DNA of 17,580 bases. Source: Chlamydiota bacterium (GTDB taxonomy: Bacteria; Chlamydiota; Chlamydiia; Chlamydiales; Rhabdochlamydiaceae). A model generated the notes under the pieces. It had not been told where the DNA came from, did not search any database, and was given only the letters and a program-made list of their open reading frames with translations. The position numbers and the translations under genes were made by a program. Of the stretch, positions 8,070 to 15,604 are shown one piece after another. Where the stretch lies: assembly GCA_013041585.1 (NCBI GenBank), contig JABEVM010000243.1, positions 1 through 17,580 on the forward strand, in the 5' to 3' direction. The first letter of the stretch is position 1; each line of letters opens with the position of its first letter.

Positions 8070-8074
8070 TTGCC
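8054..8074 (+). promoter_or_regulatory. Hairpin covering the pcnB start codon
   Basis: GGCAAAG (8054-8060) and CTTTGCC (8068-8074) form a perfect 7-bp stem around a 7-base loop. The right arm contains the TTG start (8070-8072), and the left arm overlaps the GG of the only nearby ribosome-binding-like sequence, AAAGG (8051-8055). In RNA the stem would hide both, suggesting low or controlled translation of pcnB. Confidence 0.45.
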
Positions 8075-9392
8075 TACTTCTAAGTATAGTAGAACTAATA
8101 AGAAATTTCACAATAAAGTCATAGTGGAACAAAAAACTTACCCCATAGATAAACATCATTTTCCTATAGATCTGATCGATCCGCAGGCATTGCAGATATT
8201 AGATAAATTTCACCAAGCAGGCTTTACAGCCTACTTAGTGGGAGGAAGCGTTCGCGATCTTCTTTTGCAACATAGACCGAAGGATTTTGATATTTCTACG
8301 TCCGCAAAACCGGAAGAAATCAAAAAAATTTTTAGAAACTGTATCCTGATAGGGAAGAGGTTTCGTTTAGCTCATATTCGTTATGGGAAAAAAGTTTTTG
8401 AAGTTTCTACCTTCCGAGCTGGTAATACGGAAAGCGATACGTTGATTATACGAGATAATGAGTGGGGCTCGCCTGAAGAAGATGCTCTTCGAAGAGATTT
8501 TACAATCAATGGGTTATTTTATGACCACGTCAATAAGACCATCATTGATTATGTAGGTGGATACCAAGATATTCAGAAGAAATACTTGCGTACGATTGGT
8601 CAACCGTTTTTACGTTTTAAGCAAGATCCTGTGCGCATGATCCGTCTATTGAAATTCCAAGCAAGGCTTGGGTTTGACGTTGATTCCGATACACATGTTG
8701 CTTTGTTAGATTGCAGAAGTGAAATTCTAAAAAGTTCTCCAGCGCGTATTTTAGAAGAATTGCTTCGTATGTTAGAATCAGGCGCTGCAACTTCTTTTTT
8801 CCGTCTTTTACTAGAGCATGGTTTTATTCAGCAGCTTCTCCCTGTTGTTGGAGAATACATAGAACATAGTGAAGGCGAAGAGATTTATGCATATTTACGC
8901 GAAATTGATTCTTCTTTTAAAGAGGCGGAAAAAGCGCCGCTCGATAGAGCAATTCTATTAAGCTGTCTTGCTTACCCTCTTTTACAAAATCGAATACAAC
9001 ATAACTATATTGATCGAAATCGGCCCATTCACCTGGGAGAAATCCAAGGGGAAGCCTCTGATTTACTTGATGGGATTTTTAGGTTGTTCTTCCATGTTCC
9101 TAGAAGGCTGCGCATTATGGTCATTTCTATTTTGACGAGCCAATATCGATTAACTCCTATTGAGAAAAAACGTTCAAAACGTCTGCGTATTCCTAATGAT
9201 CCAAATTTCCAGCTAGCGTTGCAGTTTTTAGAGATCAGGTCTTGTTTAGAGCCAGGTCTTCAAGTTGTGTTTGAAGAGTGGAACAGTGCTTTCCATCGAA
9301 GGGTTCGAGATGCAAGCAAAAAAAGAAAGCGCAAGAACCATCATGATGAACCAAAATCTCAAACGCCCCATGCACCCAACTCAGAATCATGA
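8070..9392 (+). CDS. pcnB: Poly(A) polymerase I / tRNA nucleotidyltransferase family
   Basis: 440 residues. It adds 3' poly(A) tails to RNA and so promotes decay. The polymerase-beta type head shows LVGGSVRD (56-63) and the catalytic pair D72-F-D74 in KDFDIST. It is followed by FRNCILIGKRFRLAH (89-102), EEDALRRDFTING (136-148) and the neck RFKQDPVRMIR (182-192). The RFRLAH block and the basic tail (KKRKRKNHH near 417-425) favour poly(A) polymerase over CCA-adding enzyme. The start is weak. TTG 8070 is the only standard start codon between the upstream in-frame stop (8022) and a GTG at 8124; homology to E. coli PcnB begins near residue 24, so GTG 8124 also remains possible. The gene ends in an ATGA overlap with the hydrolase gene and leads a four-gene operon. 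Confidence 0.9.
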   Translation: MPTSKYSRTNKKFHNKVIVEQKTYPIDKHHFPIDLIDPQALQILDKFHQAGFTAYLVGGSVRDLLLQHRPKDFDISTSAKPEEIKKIFRNCILIGKRFRLAHIRYGKKVFEVSTFRAGNTESDTLIIRDNEWGSPEEDALRRDFTINGLFYDHVNKTIIDYVGGYQDIQKKYLRTIGQPFLRFKQDPVRMIRLLKFQARLGFDVDSDTHVALLDCRSEILKSSPARILEELLRMLESGAATSFFRLLLEHGFIQQLLPVVGEYIEHSEGEEIYAYLREIDSSFKEAEKAPLDRAILLSCLAYPLLQNRIQHNYIDRNRPIHLGEIQGEASDLLDGIFRLFFHVPRRLRIMVISILTSQYRLTPIEKKRSKRLRIPNDPNFQLALQFLEIRSCLEPGLQVVFEEWNSAFHRRVRDASKKRKRKNHHDEPKSQTPHAPNSES

Positions 9393-10159
9393 TTGGAAAA
9401 CCTTTTACTATCTCTGCACATAGTAAAGGCTATTTTGTAGGCCCGGATCTACATTTAGGCCCAATGCCAGCTGTGTTTTATTTTGCCCTTTCAGCTAAAG
9501 AGAGCCTGGAAACCGACCCTTATAATCAAATGGTGATAGCTCTTTCCTCTTTTCCTGTCAGAATATTTTCCATAGATCTTCCTGGACATGAAGGGGTGTA
9601 TTCTCCTCAAGATGCCATTAAATCTTGGGCGAGCGATATTGAAAGAGGTCATGATTTTGTAACACATTTTGTGGACAAGGTGATCGAAATAATTGAAGCG
9701 CTGTTAAGGCAGGAAGTGATTGTCCCTAGAAAGATTGGTGTGGCAGGACTCTCTAGAGGTGGATTTATAGCATGCCATATAGCTGCCAAAATGGCGGAAG
9801 TTTCTTCTGTACTAGGGTTTGCGCCGGTTACGGAGCTTACAAGTGTTAGAGCATTTTTGCATATGCAAGAAAATGCACTAGCGCAATCGTTAAACCTATC
9901 TCATTTACTTGAAAATCTTCTGCATTGTTCGCTCAGGTTTTATATAGGTAATCGAGATTCTATGGTGGATACAAGGAAGTGTTTTGATTTTGTAGCGGAT
10001 CTCTCGGAAGCTTTTTTTCGAAGCAAACATAGATCTCCACCAGTTGATCTCATGATTCGTCCTTCGATTGGCAGTCATGGCCACGGGACTTCGAAAGCTG
10101 TGTTTGAAAAAGGTGCGCATTGGATGGCAAAACAATTAGGGGTGAATTCCTATGGATAA
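9389..10159 (+). CDS. Alpha/beta hydrolase fold protein
   Basis: 256 residues. The fold is shown by a strand-turn-helix nucleophile elbow, GVAGLSRGGFIA (117-128), with S122 as the likely nucleophile. D190 in YIGNRD and H230 or H232 in GSHGHG are good candidates for the acid and base of the triad. IFSIDLPGHEG (59-69) matches the strand and oxyanion region of the family. There is no signal peptide, so it is likely cytoplasmic. The substrate is unknown; esterase, thioesterase or peptidase activity are all possible. Its start shares ATGA with the end of pcnB, and its end overlaps lpxB by 8 bp, so its level is tied to both. This tight placement hints at a role in envelope lipid or RNA metabolism but does not prove one. 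Confidence 0.8.
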   Translation: MIGKPFTISAHSKGYFVGPDLHLGPMPAVFYFALSAKESLETDPYNQMVIALSSFPVRIFSIDLPGHEGVYSPQDAIKSWASDIERGHDFVTHFVDKVIEIIEALLRQEVIVPRKIGVAGLSRGGFIACHIAAKMAEVSSVLGFAPVTELTSVRAFLHMQENALAQSLNLSHLLENLLHCSLRFYIGNRDSMVDTRKCFDFVADLSEAFFRSKHRSPPVDLMIRPSIGSHGHGTSKAVFEKGAHWMAKQLGVNSYG

Positions 10160-11309
10160 TAAAGACTGGGATGTTTTCATTTTTGCAGGGGAGTCTAGCG
10201 CGGATTTACACGGCGCAAGAGTTTTAGAGTCTCTTTATAAGATCAATCCGGAAGCTAAAGTTTTTGGGGTTGGCGGTCCGAAAATGCGCGAGCAGGGGAT
10301 GGACTGTATTAAAGTGATGGAAGATTTCCAAGTTATGGGATTTATTGATGTGATTGCCGTTCTTCCTAAACTGATGAGACTTTTTTATTTTATAGCAAAA
10401 AGGATCCTTCAGGTCCAGCCCAAGGTAGTTCTTCTCATCGACTATCCCGGGTTTAATTTAAAATTAGCCTCCTACTTACGAAAGAAAAAATATAATGGGA
10501 AAATTTGTCAGTATGTTTCACCTACAGTATGGGCTTGGAAAAAGAAAAGAATCGATACGATGGTGGAAAATTTAGATATTCTCTTTTCGATCTTGCCTTT
10601 TGAAGCTGATTTTTTCTCCCAGGTGCCACTTCGAGTTGTCTATGTGGGGCATCCACTAGTACAGAAGATTGACGAGGAAGATAAAGAAGCGGTCATTCCC
10701 GAACTAAAAAATAAAAGATGCATCTCGCTATTCCCAGGAAGCCGGGAAAAGGAAATCATACGTAATTTTCCGATTCAGCTTCGAGTTGCTAAAAGACTTT
10801 TACATGACTACAGCGATCTTATTTTTGCAATTTCTGTTTCGCATGAAAGATTTTTCGATCTCTTAGAAAATACAGTTGTCGAAGAAGTTCCTCTGATCTA
10901 TCAAAAATTTACCTATGTCTTTCCTGAAAAGACTTACGCGCTTATGCGCAGTTCAACTTTCGCGATAGCAAAATCTGGGACTGTGACATTAGAGTTAGCT
11001 CTACATGGGGTATATACCATTGTTACGTATGCCCTCACGTTCTTAGATTATTGGATAGGAAAATATATTTTCGGCATAAAACTAAAGTTCTACTGCATTG
11101 TAAATATTATTTGTGGAAAAGAAGTTTTTCCAGAATTTATTGGGCCTAGCTGCAGAGAAGACAATTTATACAGGGCTGCAAAGGCCTACTTGAAAGATAA
11201 AACAAAAGAAGAGCAATTTGCTGCAGATTATGAGCTTCTTAAGGGAATACTTGAATATAAAAAAGCCGGACTGGAAGTGGCTTTGCAAATCCAACAATTT
11301 TTAGAATAG
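10152..11309 (+). CDS. lpxB: Lipid A disaccharide synthase
   Basis: A 385-residue GT19 glycosyltransferase that joins lipid X to UDP-2,3-diacylglucosamine, forming the disaccharide of lipid A on the inner face of the cytoplasmic membrane. Motifs in order: AGESSADLHGA (12-22), GVGGPKMREQGM (39-50), LLIDYPGFN (94-102, D97 in the position of the important Asp of E. coli LpxB), QYVSPTVWAW (120-129), ILPFEADFF, YVGHPL (164-169), LFPGSREKEI (193-202) and AIAKSGTVTLELAL (271-284). The first motif has Ala where the family usually has Gly (SGD to SAD). The length equals the E. coli enzyme; from memory, Chlamydia LpxB is much longer through an N-terminal extension that is absent here. AGGGGTG at 10138-10144 gives a good ribosome binding site for ATG 10152. 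Confidence 0.95.
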   Translation: MDNKDWDVFIFAGESSADLHGARVLESLYKINPEAKVFGVGGPKMREQGMDCIKVMEDFQVMGFIDVIAVLPKLMRLFYFIAKRILQVQPKVVLLIDYPGFNLKLASYLRKKKYNGKICQYVSPTVWAWKKKRIDTMVENLDILFSILPFEADFFSQVPLRVVYVGHPLVQKIDEEDKEAVIPELKNKRCISLFPGSREKEIIRNFPIQLRVAKRLLHDYSDLIFAISVSHERFFDLLENTVVEEVPLIYQKFTYVFPEKTYALMRSSTFAIAKSGTVTLELALHGVYTIVTYALTFLDYWIGKYIFGIKLKFYCIVNIICGKEVFPEFIGPSCREDNLYRAAKAYLKDKTKEEQFAADYELLKGILEYKKAGLEVALQIQQFLE

Positions 11310-11316
11310 GCCTTAT

Positions 11317-12522
11317 ATGAGTTTTTCACTATCCAAAGCCTTTAATGGAATTTTACTTGTTGCAGGAACAGCGATAGGTGCTGGGATGTTAGCTCTTCCT
11401 GTTGCAACAGCTGCTGGCGGATTTATTCCCGCCTTTGCGATGTATTTGCTCTGCTGGATTTTTATGGCATGTACAGGGCTGTTAATTTTAGAAGTTTGTA
11501 TTTGGATGCCTCATGATGCGAATATGGTCTCCATGTCAAAGCACCTTTTGGGTAAACCTGGAAAGTTTGCAAGTTGGGCGCTGTATCTATTTCTGTTCTA
11601 TTCTCTCACAATTGCCTATATAGCCGGAGGTGGGGGGTTCTTCACCGCTATAGCCGAAAACGTAATTCCTAGCTGGCTTGGGATTATCCTTTTTGTGGTT
11701 TTATTCGGTCCTATTGTTTATCTAGGTCATAGAGCCATTCATGCATTCAATTTTATCTTAATGATAGGGCTTGTTACGGCTTACTTTGGTTTTGTTATTT
11801 TGGGGTGGGGACATGTTGATACCTCGCTTCTGAAAACTAGCAACTGGGTGCAAGGAGCTTTGGCTCTTCCTGTAATTTTTACCGCTTTCAGTTTCCAAGG
11901 TGTCATTCCTCATTTAAATACGTATATGCAGCGCAATACTCGCATGGTTCGCTTAGCCATTATCGTAGGTACATCAATTCCTTTTGTAGCCTATGTAATT
12001 TGGGAGTTTTTAATTTTAGGGATTGTGCCGGTAGAAGGAGCTGATGGTCTTTTAGCAACGCAGGCAGCTGGGCAAACAGCTGTGTTCCCTTTGAAAAATG
12101 TTGTGAATTCCGCGTACATTTATTTAGTAGGTCAATTTTTTGCCTTTTTTGCACTCACAACTTCATTCTTAGGGGTGACACTTGGGCTTGTTGATTTTTT
12201 AGCTGATGGACTGAGTTGGAATAAATCAGGGATGCGTAGACTTGTTCTTTGTTTACTCGTCTTTCTACCTCCAACTTGTATAGCTCTCATCAACCCTCAT
12301 ATCTTTTTCATAGCGCTCAACTACGCCGGGGGAATCGGATGCGCACTTCTTTTAGGACTCCTTCCTGTGATCATGGTATGGGTTGGCAGATATAAAAGGG
12401 GATTTTCGGATAAACAGCAGCTTCCTGGTGGGAAAATCGTCTTAACCCTTTTAGCCATTTTCGTAGCTTTTGAACTTTTTATTGAATTCTATCACGAACT
12501 ACACAGATTAGGCCTTTTCTAA
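11317..12522 (+). CDS. tyrP: Aromatic amino acid permease, TyrP/HAAAP family
   Basis: A 401-residue inner-membrane transporter with about eleven hydrophobic helices. The N-terminal GTAIGAGMLALPVATAAGG (17-35) is the hallmark of the hydroxy/aromatic amino acid permease family (TyrP, Mtr, TnaB), where the broken first helix binds substrate. GALALPVIFTAFSFQGVIPHL in the fifth or sixth helix is also typical. The likely substrate is tyrosine or tryptophan by proton symport; the exact one cannot be read from sequence. Chlamydia carries tyrP, sometimes duplicated, and import fits an amino-acid-dependent intracellular life. The ATG lies 7 bp after the lpxB stop with TAGG just upstream, so it is probably co-transcribed. 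Its 3' end overlaps that of the convergent symporter gene by 15 bp. Confidence 0.88.
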   Translation: MSFSLSKAFNGILLVAGTAIGAGMLALPVATAAGGFIPAFAMYLLCWIFMACTGLLILEVCIWMPHDANMVSMSKHLLGKPGKFASWALYLFLFYSLTIAYIAGGGGFFTAIAENVIPSWLGIILFVVLFGPIVYLGHRAIHAFNFILMIGLVTAYFGFVILGWGHVDTSLLKTSNWVQGALALPVIFTAFSFQGVIPHLNTYMQRNTRMVRLAIIVGTSIPFVAYVIWEFLILGIVPVEGADGLLATQAAGQTAVFPLKNVVNSAYIYLVGQFFAFFALTTSFLGVTLGLVDFLADGLSWNKSGMRRLVLCLLVFLPPTCIALINPHIFFIALNYAGGIGCALLLGLLPVIMVWVGRYKRGFSDKQQLPGGKIVLTLLAIFVAFELFIEFYHELHRLGLF

Positions 12523-13830
12523 TTCAAAAACGATCTGTTTGCGGAGAATATAAATTCCGCACAGGTTGAGGATCAGAAGAAACGCTCCCGATAAGGACAT
12601 GAGCGTGAGTGCGTGGGAAGAGTGGAAAAATGAGTAGGAAGTGAAAGTGATAAAGGCGTAGAGATAATAGAGCATCTTACCTTTTCTATTTGATAAATAT
12701 TCTGCGCACTTGAGCCCGACTGTGAAGTAGGTGGAAATCGCAGAACATCCTAAAAGAAGAAGGAAAGAAGGCATAAAAAATTGCATGTAAGGGAAGGAAG
12801 TTCCCAAAGCATTTTGCACCATTAAGTACGTCTCTGAAGGGTTTTTCCAAGTGCTGGTTACAAGGACAAGCATGATACTTAAGGTGCAGACGATGAAAAT
12901 ATCTAAAAACATGGCAACGATCGCTAAAGAAGCCTGATGGGTTGGTTTATCATGGCTGCTTTCCGCGTGGATCACAGAAGAGTACCCAACTCCAATATCA
13001 GAAGAGTAGCATCCTCTAGACATCCCTAAGGAAATAGTAAGGAGGACTGTACTTCCTGCAAAAGCCCCAGTAGCTGCCTGAGGTGTAAAAGCCCCTGTAA
13101 AAATCTGCGTAAAAACAGCTGGTAAGTGCTCAATATGAGAGCCGATCACATAAATACTCATACCAACATAGAGGACTAAAAAAATAGGAACGACCCTAGC
13201 GCAAATTTGCCCGATTCGTTTTACGCCCCCTGCTGCAGTAAAGAATGTAAAAAGGAGCAAAATAGGGATAATATAAAATTTACTGATATGCCAATTGTAG
13301 TAGCAGCTGTCTACCATAACATTGAACATATAGACTTCTACTCCGTAGACGCAAAGTAAAAGAGCTGCAACGGAAGGGATCCAGGGCTTTTTAAAAGCCT
13401 TTTGCAGATAGTACATAGGTCCGCCGTTGAAACCGTTTTTTCCGTTTTTTACGCGGTGGATCATGCCTAAATAGACCTCGCAATATTTTAAAAGCATACC
13501 CAAAAGACCCGCAACCCATACCCAGAATAAAGCGCCGGGGCCACCGAGCTGGACCGCGGTGCAAATCGCGACCGTATTGCCGATCCCCAAACAGCCACCA
13601 ATCCCCGCAAAAAAGGTGCGTAAGGGATTAAGACCAACAGTATCTGAAGAGGGGGCTTTATTACGCCAAACAGAAAAGAGAACTTTGAGAATTTGGGGAA
13701 GTTTGCGGATATGGAAAAACCGAGAGAAATAAGAGAATAGGGCTCCTAAAATTACGATAAGAAAAAAGTTGACATGACCCCACAAAAAGTCATTACTCTT
13801 TTCTAGATAATGGAAGATCAGATCGATCAT
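12508..13830 (-). CDS. Sodium:alanine/glycine symporter, AGCS family
   Basis: A 440-residue membrane transporter with about ten helices. Family signatures are GIGGCLGIGNTVAI (77-90), GGPGALFWVWVAGLLGM (97-112, the AGCS pattern) and NGGPMYYLQKAF (135-146). It should take up alanine or glycine with sodium. The ATG at 13830 has only a weak AGGTG almost touching it. A candidate promoter with a perfect TTGACA lies upstream, so it is probably transcribed alone. It points towards the tyrP-type gene, and the two stop regions overlap, leaving no room for a separate terminator. Related genes are named alsT, dagA or agcS; I cannot choose among them from sequence. Confidence 0.93.
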   Translation of the reverse strand: MIDLIFHYLEKSNDFLWGHVNFFLIVILGALFSYFSRFFHIRKLPQILKVLFSVWRNKAPSSDTVGLNPLRTFFAGIGGCLGIGNTVAICTAVQLGGPGALFWVWVAGLLGMLLKYCEVYLGMIHRVKNGKNGFNGGPMYYLQKAFKKPWIPSVAALLLCVYGVEVYMFNVMVDSCYYNWHISKFYIIPILLLFTFFTAAGGVKRIGQICARVVPIFLVLYVGMSIYVIGSHIEHLPAVFTQIFTGAFTPQAATGAFAGSTVLLTISLGMSRGCYSSDIGVGYSSVIHAESSHDKPTHQASLAIVAMFLDIFIVCTLSIMLVLVTSTWKNPSETYLMVQNALGTSFPYMQFFMPSFLLLLGCSAISTYFTVGLKCAEYLSNRKGKMLYYLYAFITFTSYSFFHSSHALTLMSLSGAFLLILNLCGIYILRKQIVFELEKA

Positions 13831-13890
13831 GCACCTATCTGTGGATAGCCTCTAATAGTTTTTTAATGGAAAGTCTAAAAAAACCTCTAA

Positions 13891-13919
13891 ATTTTGCGTA
13901 ATTATTTTGATAATGTCAA
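13891..13919 (-). promoter_or_regulatory. Candidate promoter of the AGCS symporter gene
   Basis: On the minus strand a perfect TTGACA (13914-13919) is followed after 17 bp by CAAAAT (13891-13896, 4/6 of the -10 consensus). Initiation near 13884 would give a leader of about 54 bases. This is the best promoter match I see in the window. Confidence 0.5.
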
Positions 13920-14064
13920 TGAAACTTTGATCAGATTCAATTGAAGATATCAAAATAGTGAGCTCTCTAGTTTTCTACTACATCCGCTCTCAATAAATTT
14001 TTATATAAAACGGAAATGAATTTTTCATTATTGGTTCTAGTTTGTGTTGAAAAAAAATAATGGG

Positions 14065-14096
14065 TTGCTTAACAATCTGCCGATTTTTTTTATAAA
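14065..14096 (+). promoter_or_regulatory. Possible promoter of the kinase-like gene
   Basis: TATAAA (14091-14096) lies 27 bp before the ATG, with TTGCTT (14065-14070) upstream, but the spacing of 20 bp is wide for the main sigma factor. GCCGATTT (14079-14086) resembles the sigma-28 -10 box (GCCGATAA); the matching -35 sequence is poor. Either element could serve this gene. Confidence 0.25.
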
Positions 14097-14123
14097 TTAC
14101 TAATTTTCAAAGAGAATATTTTC

Positions 14124-15575
14124 ATGAGTAGTAAAGTTCATACCCCGGTCTCCAGCCCGCAAAATTATTTTTCCAGCTCTCCCCAAAAAGTCGAACACTG
14201 TAAAATAAGCAGCCCCAAACGTGTATTAGGGTCTTCTCCTACTAAATTTCAAAAGGCTATTTTATCAGATTTTGTAGACAATGAACAAAACGTAAGTCGT
14301 GTAGCTCAAAAACGTGCTTTAGAGGCCATTTCCCCAAAGCTTAGCGAAAAGAAACCAAAGATAGGGGGTAAGGGACCGAAGATATCTTTATTCCCTTCTT
14401 TGAACATGGATTTTTCAAGAAAAGCGACTCAAAAAAATCATTTGGCGAGTTTGGAATTCTTTCCGGTCTTGAAAGAGATTGTAGTCCCAAGTCAAGTCGT
14501 TTCAGATCGTGAATGGGTAAGCAGGGTAAAAGAGACCGTACGAGCTTTCTCAGATCAAAGTGTTTTATCAAGTGTTCGTAGTGAAATCAATGTAAAAAAG
14601 ACGGATGAAAAAACTAGAGGAGTCAACAATAGTTATTTTTTCTCTATTTTTGAAAGCGATCAAACGATTGAGGAAGATAAAGAGAATCCCCTTTTTCCAG
14701 AAAGAAAAATGAAGATTGTTACAGGAGGGATTTTTAAACCCTCTGATGAAGAAGCTGGAGCTCCATTAAATGAGAGGAAAGACGTTATTGCCTCTAAAGA
14801 GGGAATTGCTCCAGGCGAGTGCTCTATAAGAGAGTGTGTTGCAAGTCTTTTTAGTAAATATGTTCCTTGTACAGTCATGCTCAAGTTATTATCTGCGGAT
14901 TTTAGCAAGGAAAAGATAGGCTCCCTTCAAAGGTATATTCCTAATACTCGCGATCTACACAAAATCGGCAATTTGACTGAGGTCTCTTCTCAGTTTCTTG
15001 AAAAAGATGTTTCTGAACTTACCAGGTTTGATCTGCGATTTGTCAATGCAGACCGCCATCGCGGTAATCTTCTTCTTCCTGAAGATAAGCTATCGCCTTT
15101 TTATCTTATAGATAACGGTTGTATTTTACCGGACGGTTTCTTGTCTCCTGCCGTATTTTGTTGGATTGAATGGGAAAAAGCAGGAAGGGCCTTTTCTAAT
15201 GAAGATGCGAAAGAAATAGCAGAAATTGATATAGAAAAAGATCGAGCTCTGATTAGAAAACATTTTCCGGAAGTTTCTAATGATCTGTTAAAAACACTGA
15301 CTGTTTCTACTTTTATCCTGCAAGAAGGGGTTAAAGAAGGTCTTTCACCTAAGCAAATTGCAAGTTTTTACCTTCTTTATGGAACAAGTTCGATATTCAC
15401 TTTTGTTTACGCAAAAAAAATCTACGATTTTATCTATATGAAACAAGATTTTGATGCGGCTGCAAGAAGCGAAGTTTCCAAGGCGGTTCTTTTGCTCAAA
15501 ATGTTTATTCAAGAAAAGGGAAATCCTTCTTCTAGTGAGATGATTACGTACTTAAAAAGCCGTTTTCCTTCGTAA
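14124..15575 (+). CDS. PI3/PI4-kinase-like protein, candidate effector
   Basis: 483 residues. Residues about 196-340 carry the ordered motifs of a phosphatidylinositol 3/4-kinase-like catalytic core, closest by eye to plant type II gamma PI4-kinases. They are GGIFKPSDEEAGAP (201-214, K205 the likely ATP-binding lysine), GIAPGECSIREC (227-238, Glu/Arg of the N-lobe helix), IGSLQRYIP (265-273), FDLRFVNADRHRGNLLL (302-318; D310 and N315 as catalytic and metal residues) and YLIDNGCILP (327-336; D330 as the metal Asp). A helical C-terminal part follows. Residues 1-45 are low-complexity with five SSP elements, three of them S-P-x-K/R, then a basic stretch to about 86. No signal peptide. AAAGAGA at 14109-14115 serves the ATG. 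Such kinases are eukaryote-like, which suggests a secreted effector altering host phosphoinositides; bacterial relatives may instead phosphorylate proteins. Gene ends 16 bp from the convergent 107-aa orphan. Confidence 0.72.
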   Translation: MSSKVHTPVSSPQNYFSSSPQKVEHCKISSPKRVLGSSPTKFQKAILSDFVDNEQNVSRVAQKRALEAISPKLSEKKPKIGGKGPKISLFPSLNMDFSRKATQKNHLASLEFFPVLKEIVVPSQVVSDREWVSRVKETVRAFSDQSVLSSVRSEINVKKTDEKTRGVNNSYFFSIFESDQTIEEDKENPLFPERKMKIVTGGIFKPSDEEAGAPLNERKDVIASKEGIAPGECSIRECVASLFSKYVPCTVMLKLLSADFSKEKIGSLQRYIPNTRDLHKIGNLTEVSSQFLEKDVSELTRFDLRFVNADRHRGNLLLPEDKLSPFYLIDNGCILPDGFLSPAVFCWIEWEKAGRAFSNEDAKEIAEIDIEKDRALIRKHFPEVSNDLLKTLTVSTFILQEGVKEGLSPKQIASFYLLYGTSSIFTFVYAKKIYDFIYMKQDFDAAARSEVSKAVLLLKMFIQEKGNPSSSEMITYLKSRFPS

Positions 15576-15582
15576 TGAGAAG

Positions 15583-15604
15583 CTCGCAAGCTTAGTCTTG
15601 CGAG
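15583..15604. terminator. Shared hairpin between convergent gene ends
   Basis: CTCGCAAG (15583-15590) and CTTGCGAG (15597-15604) form a perfect 8-bp stem with a 6-base loop, starting 8 bp after the kinase-like stop and spanning the stop of the facing gene. No T tract follows on either strand, so it is not a classic intrinsic terminator. It may protect 3' ends or slow polymerase in both directions. Confidence 0.5.

Larger units (their letters stand above)
13831..14123. other. Divergent region between symporter and kinase-like gene
   Basis: A 293-bp A/T-rich stretch with no convincing ORF. It contains the symporter promoter and a nested dyad upstream of it: TTTGAT (13926-13931) with ATCAAA (13949-13954) around the palindrome TTCAATTGAA (13936-13945), a possible regulator site. 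On the kinase side, AATGAA/TTCATT (14015-14029) is a weak A/T stem, and a TATAAA and a GCCGAT sit 30-45 bp before the kinase-like start. Confidence 0.55.

Noticed and set aside
9905..10135. 76-codon minus-strand open frame
   Set aside because: Antisense to the alpha/beta hydrolase, covering its D190 and GSHGHG residues in the true frame.
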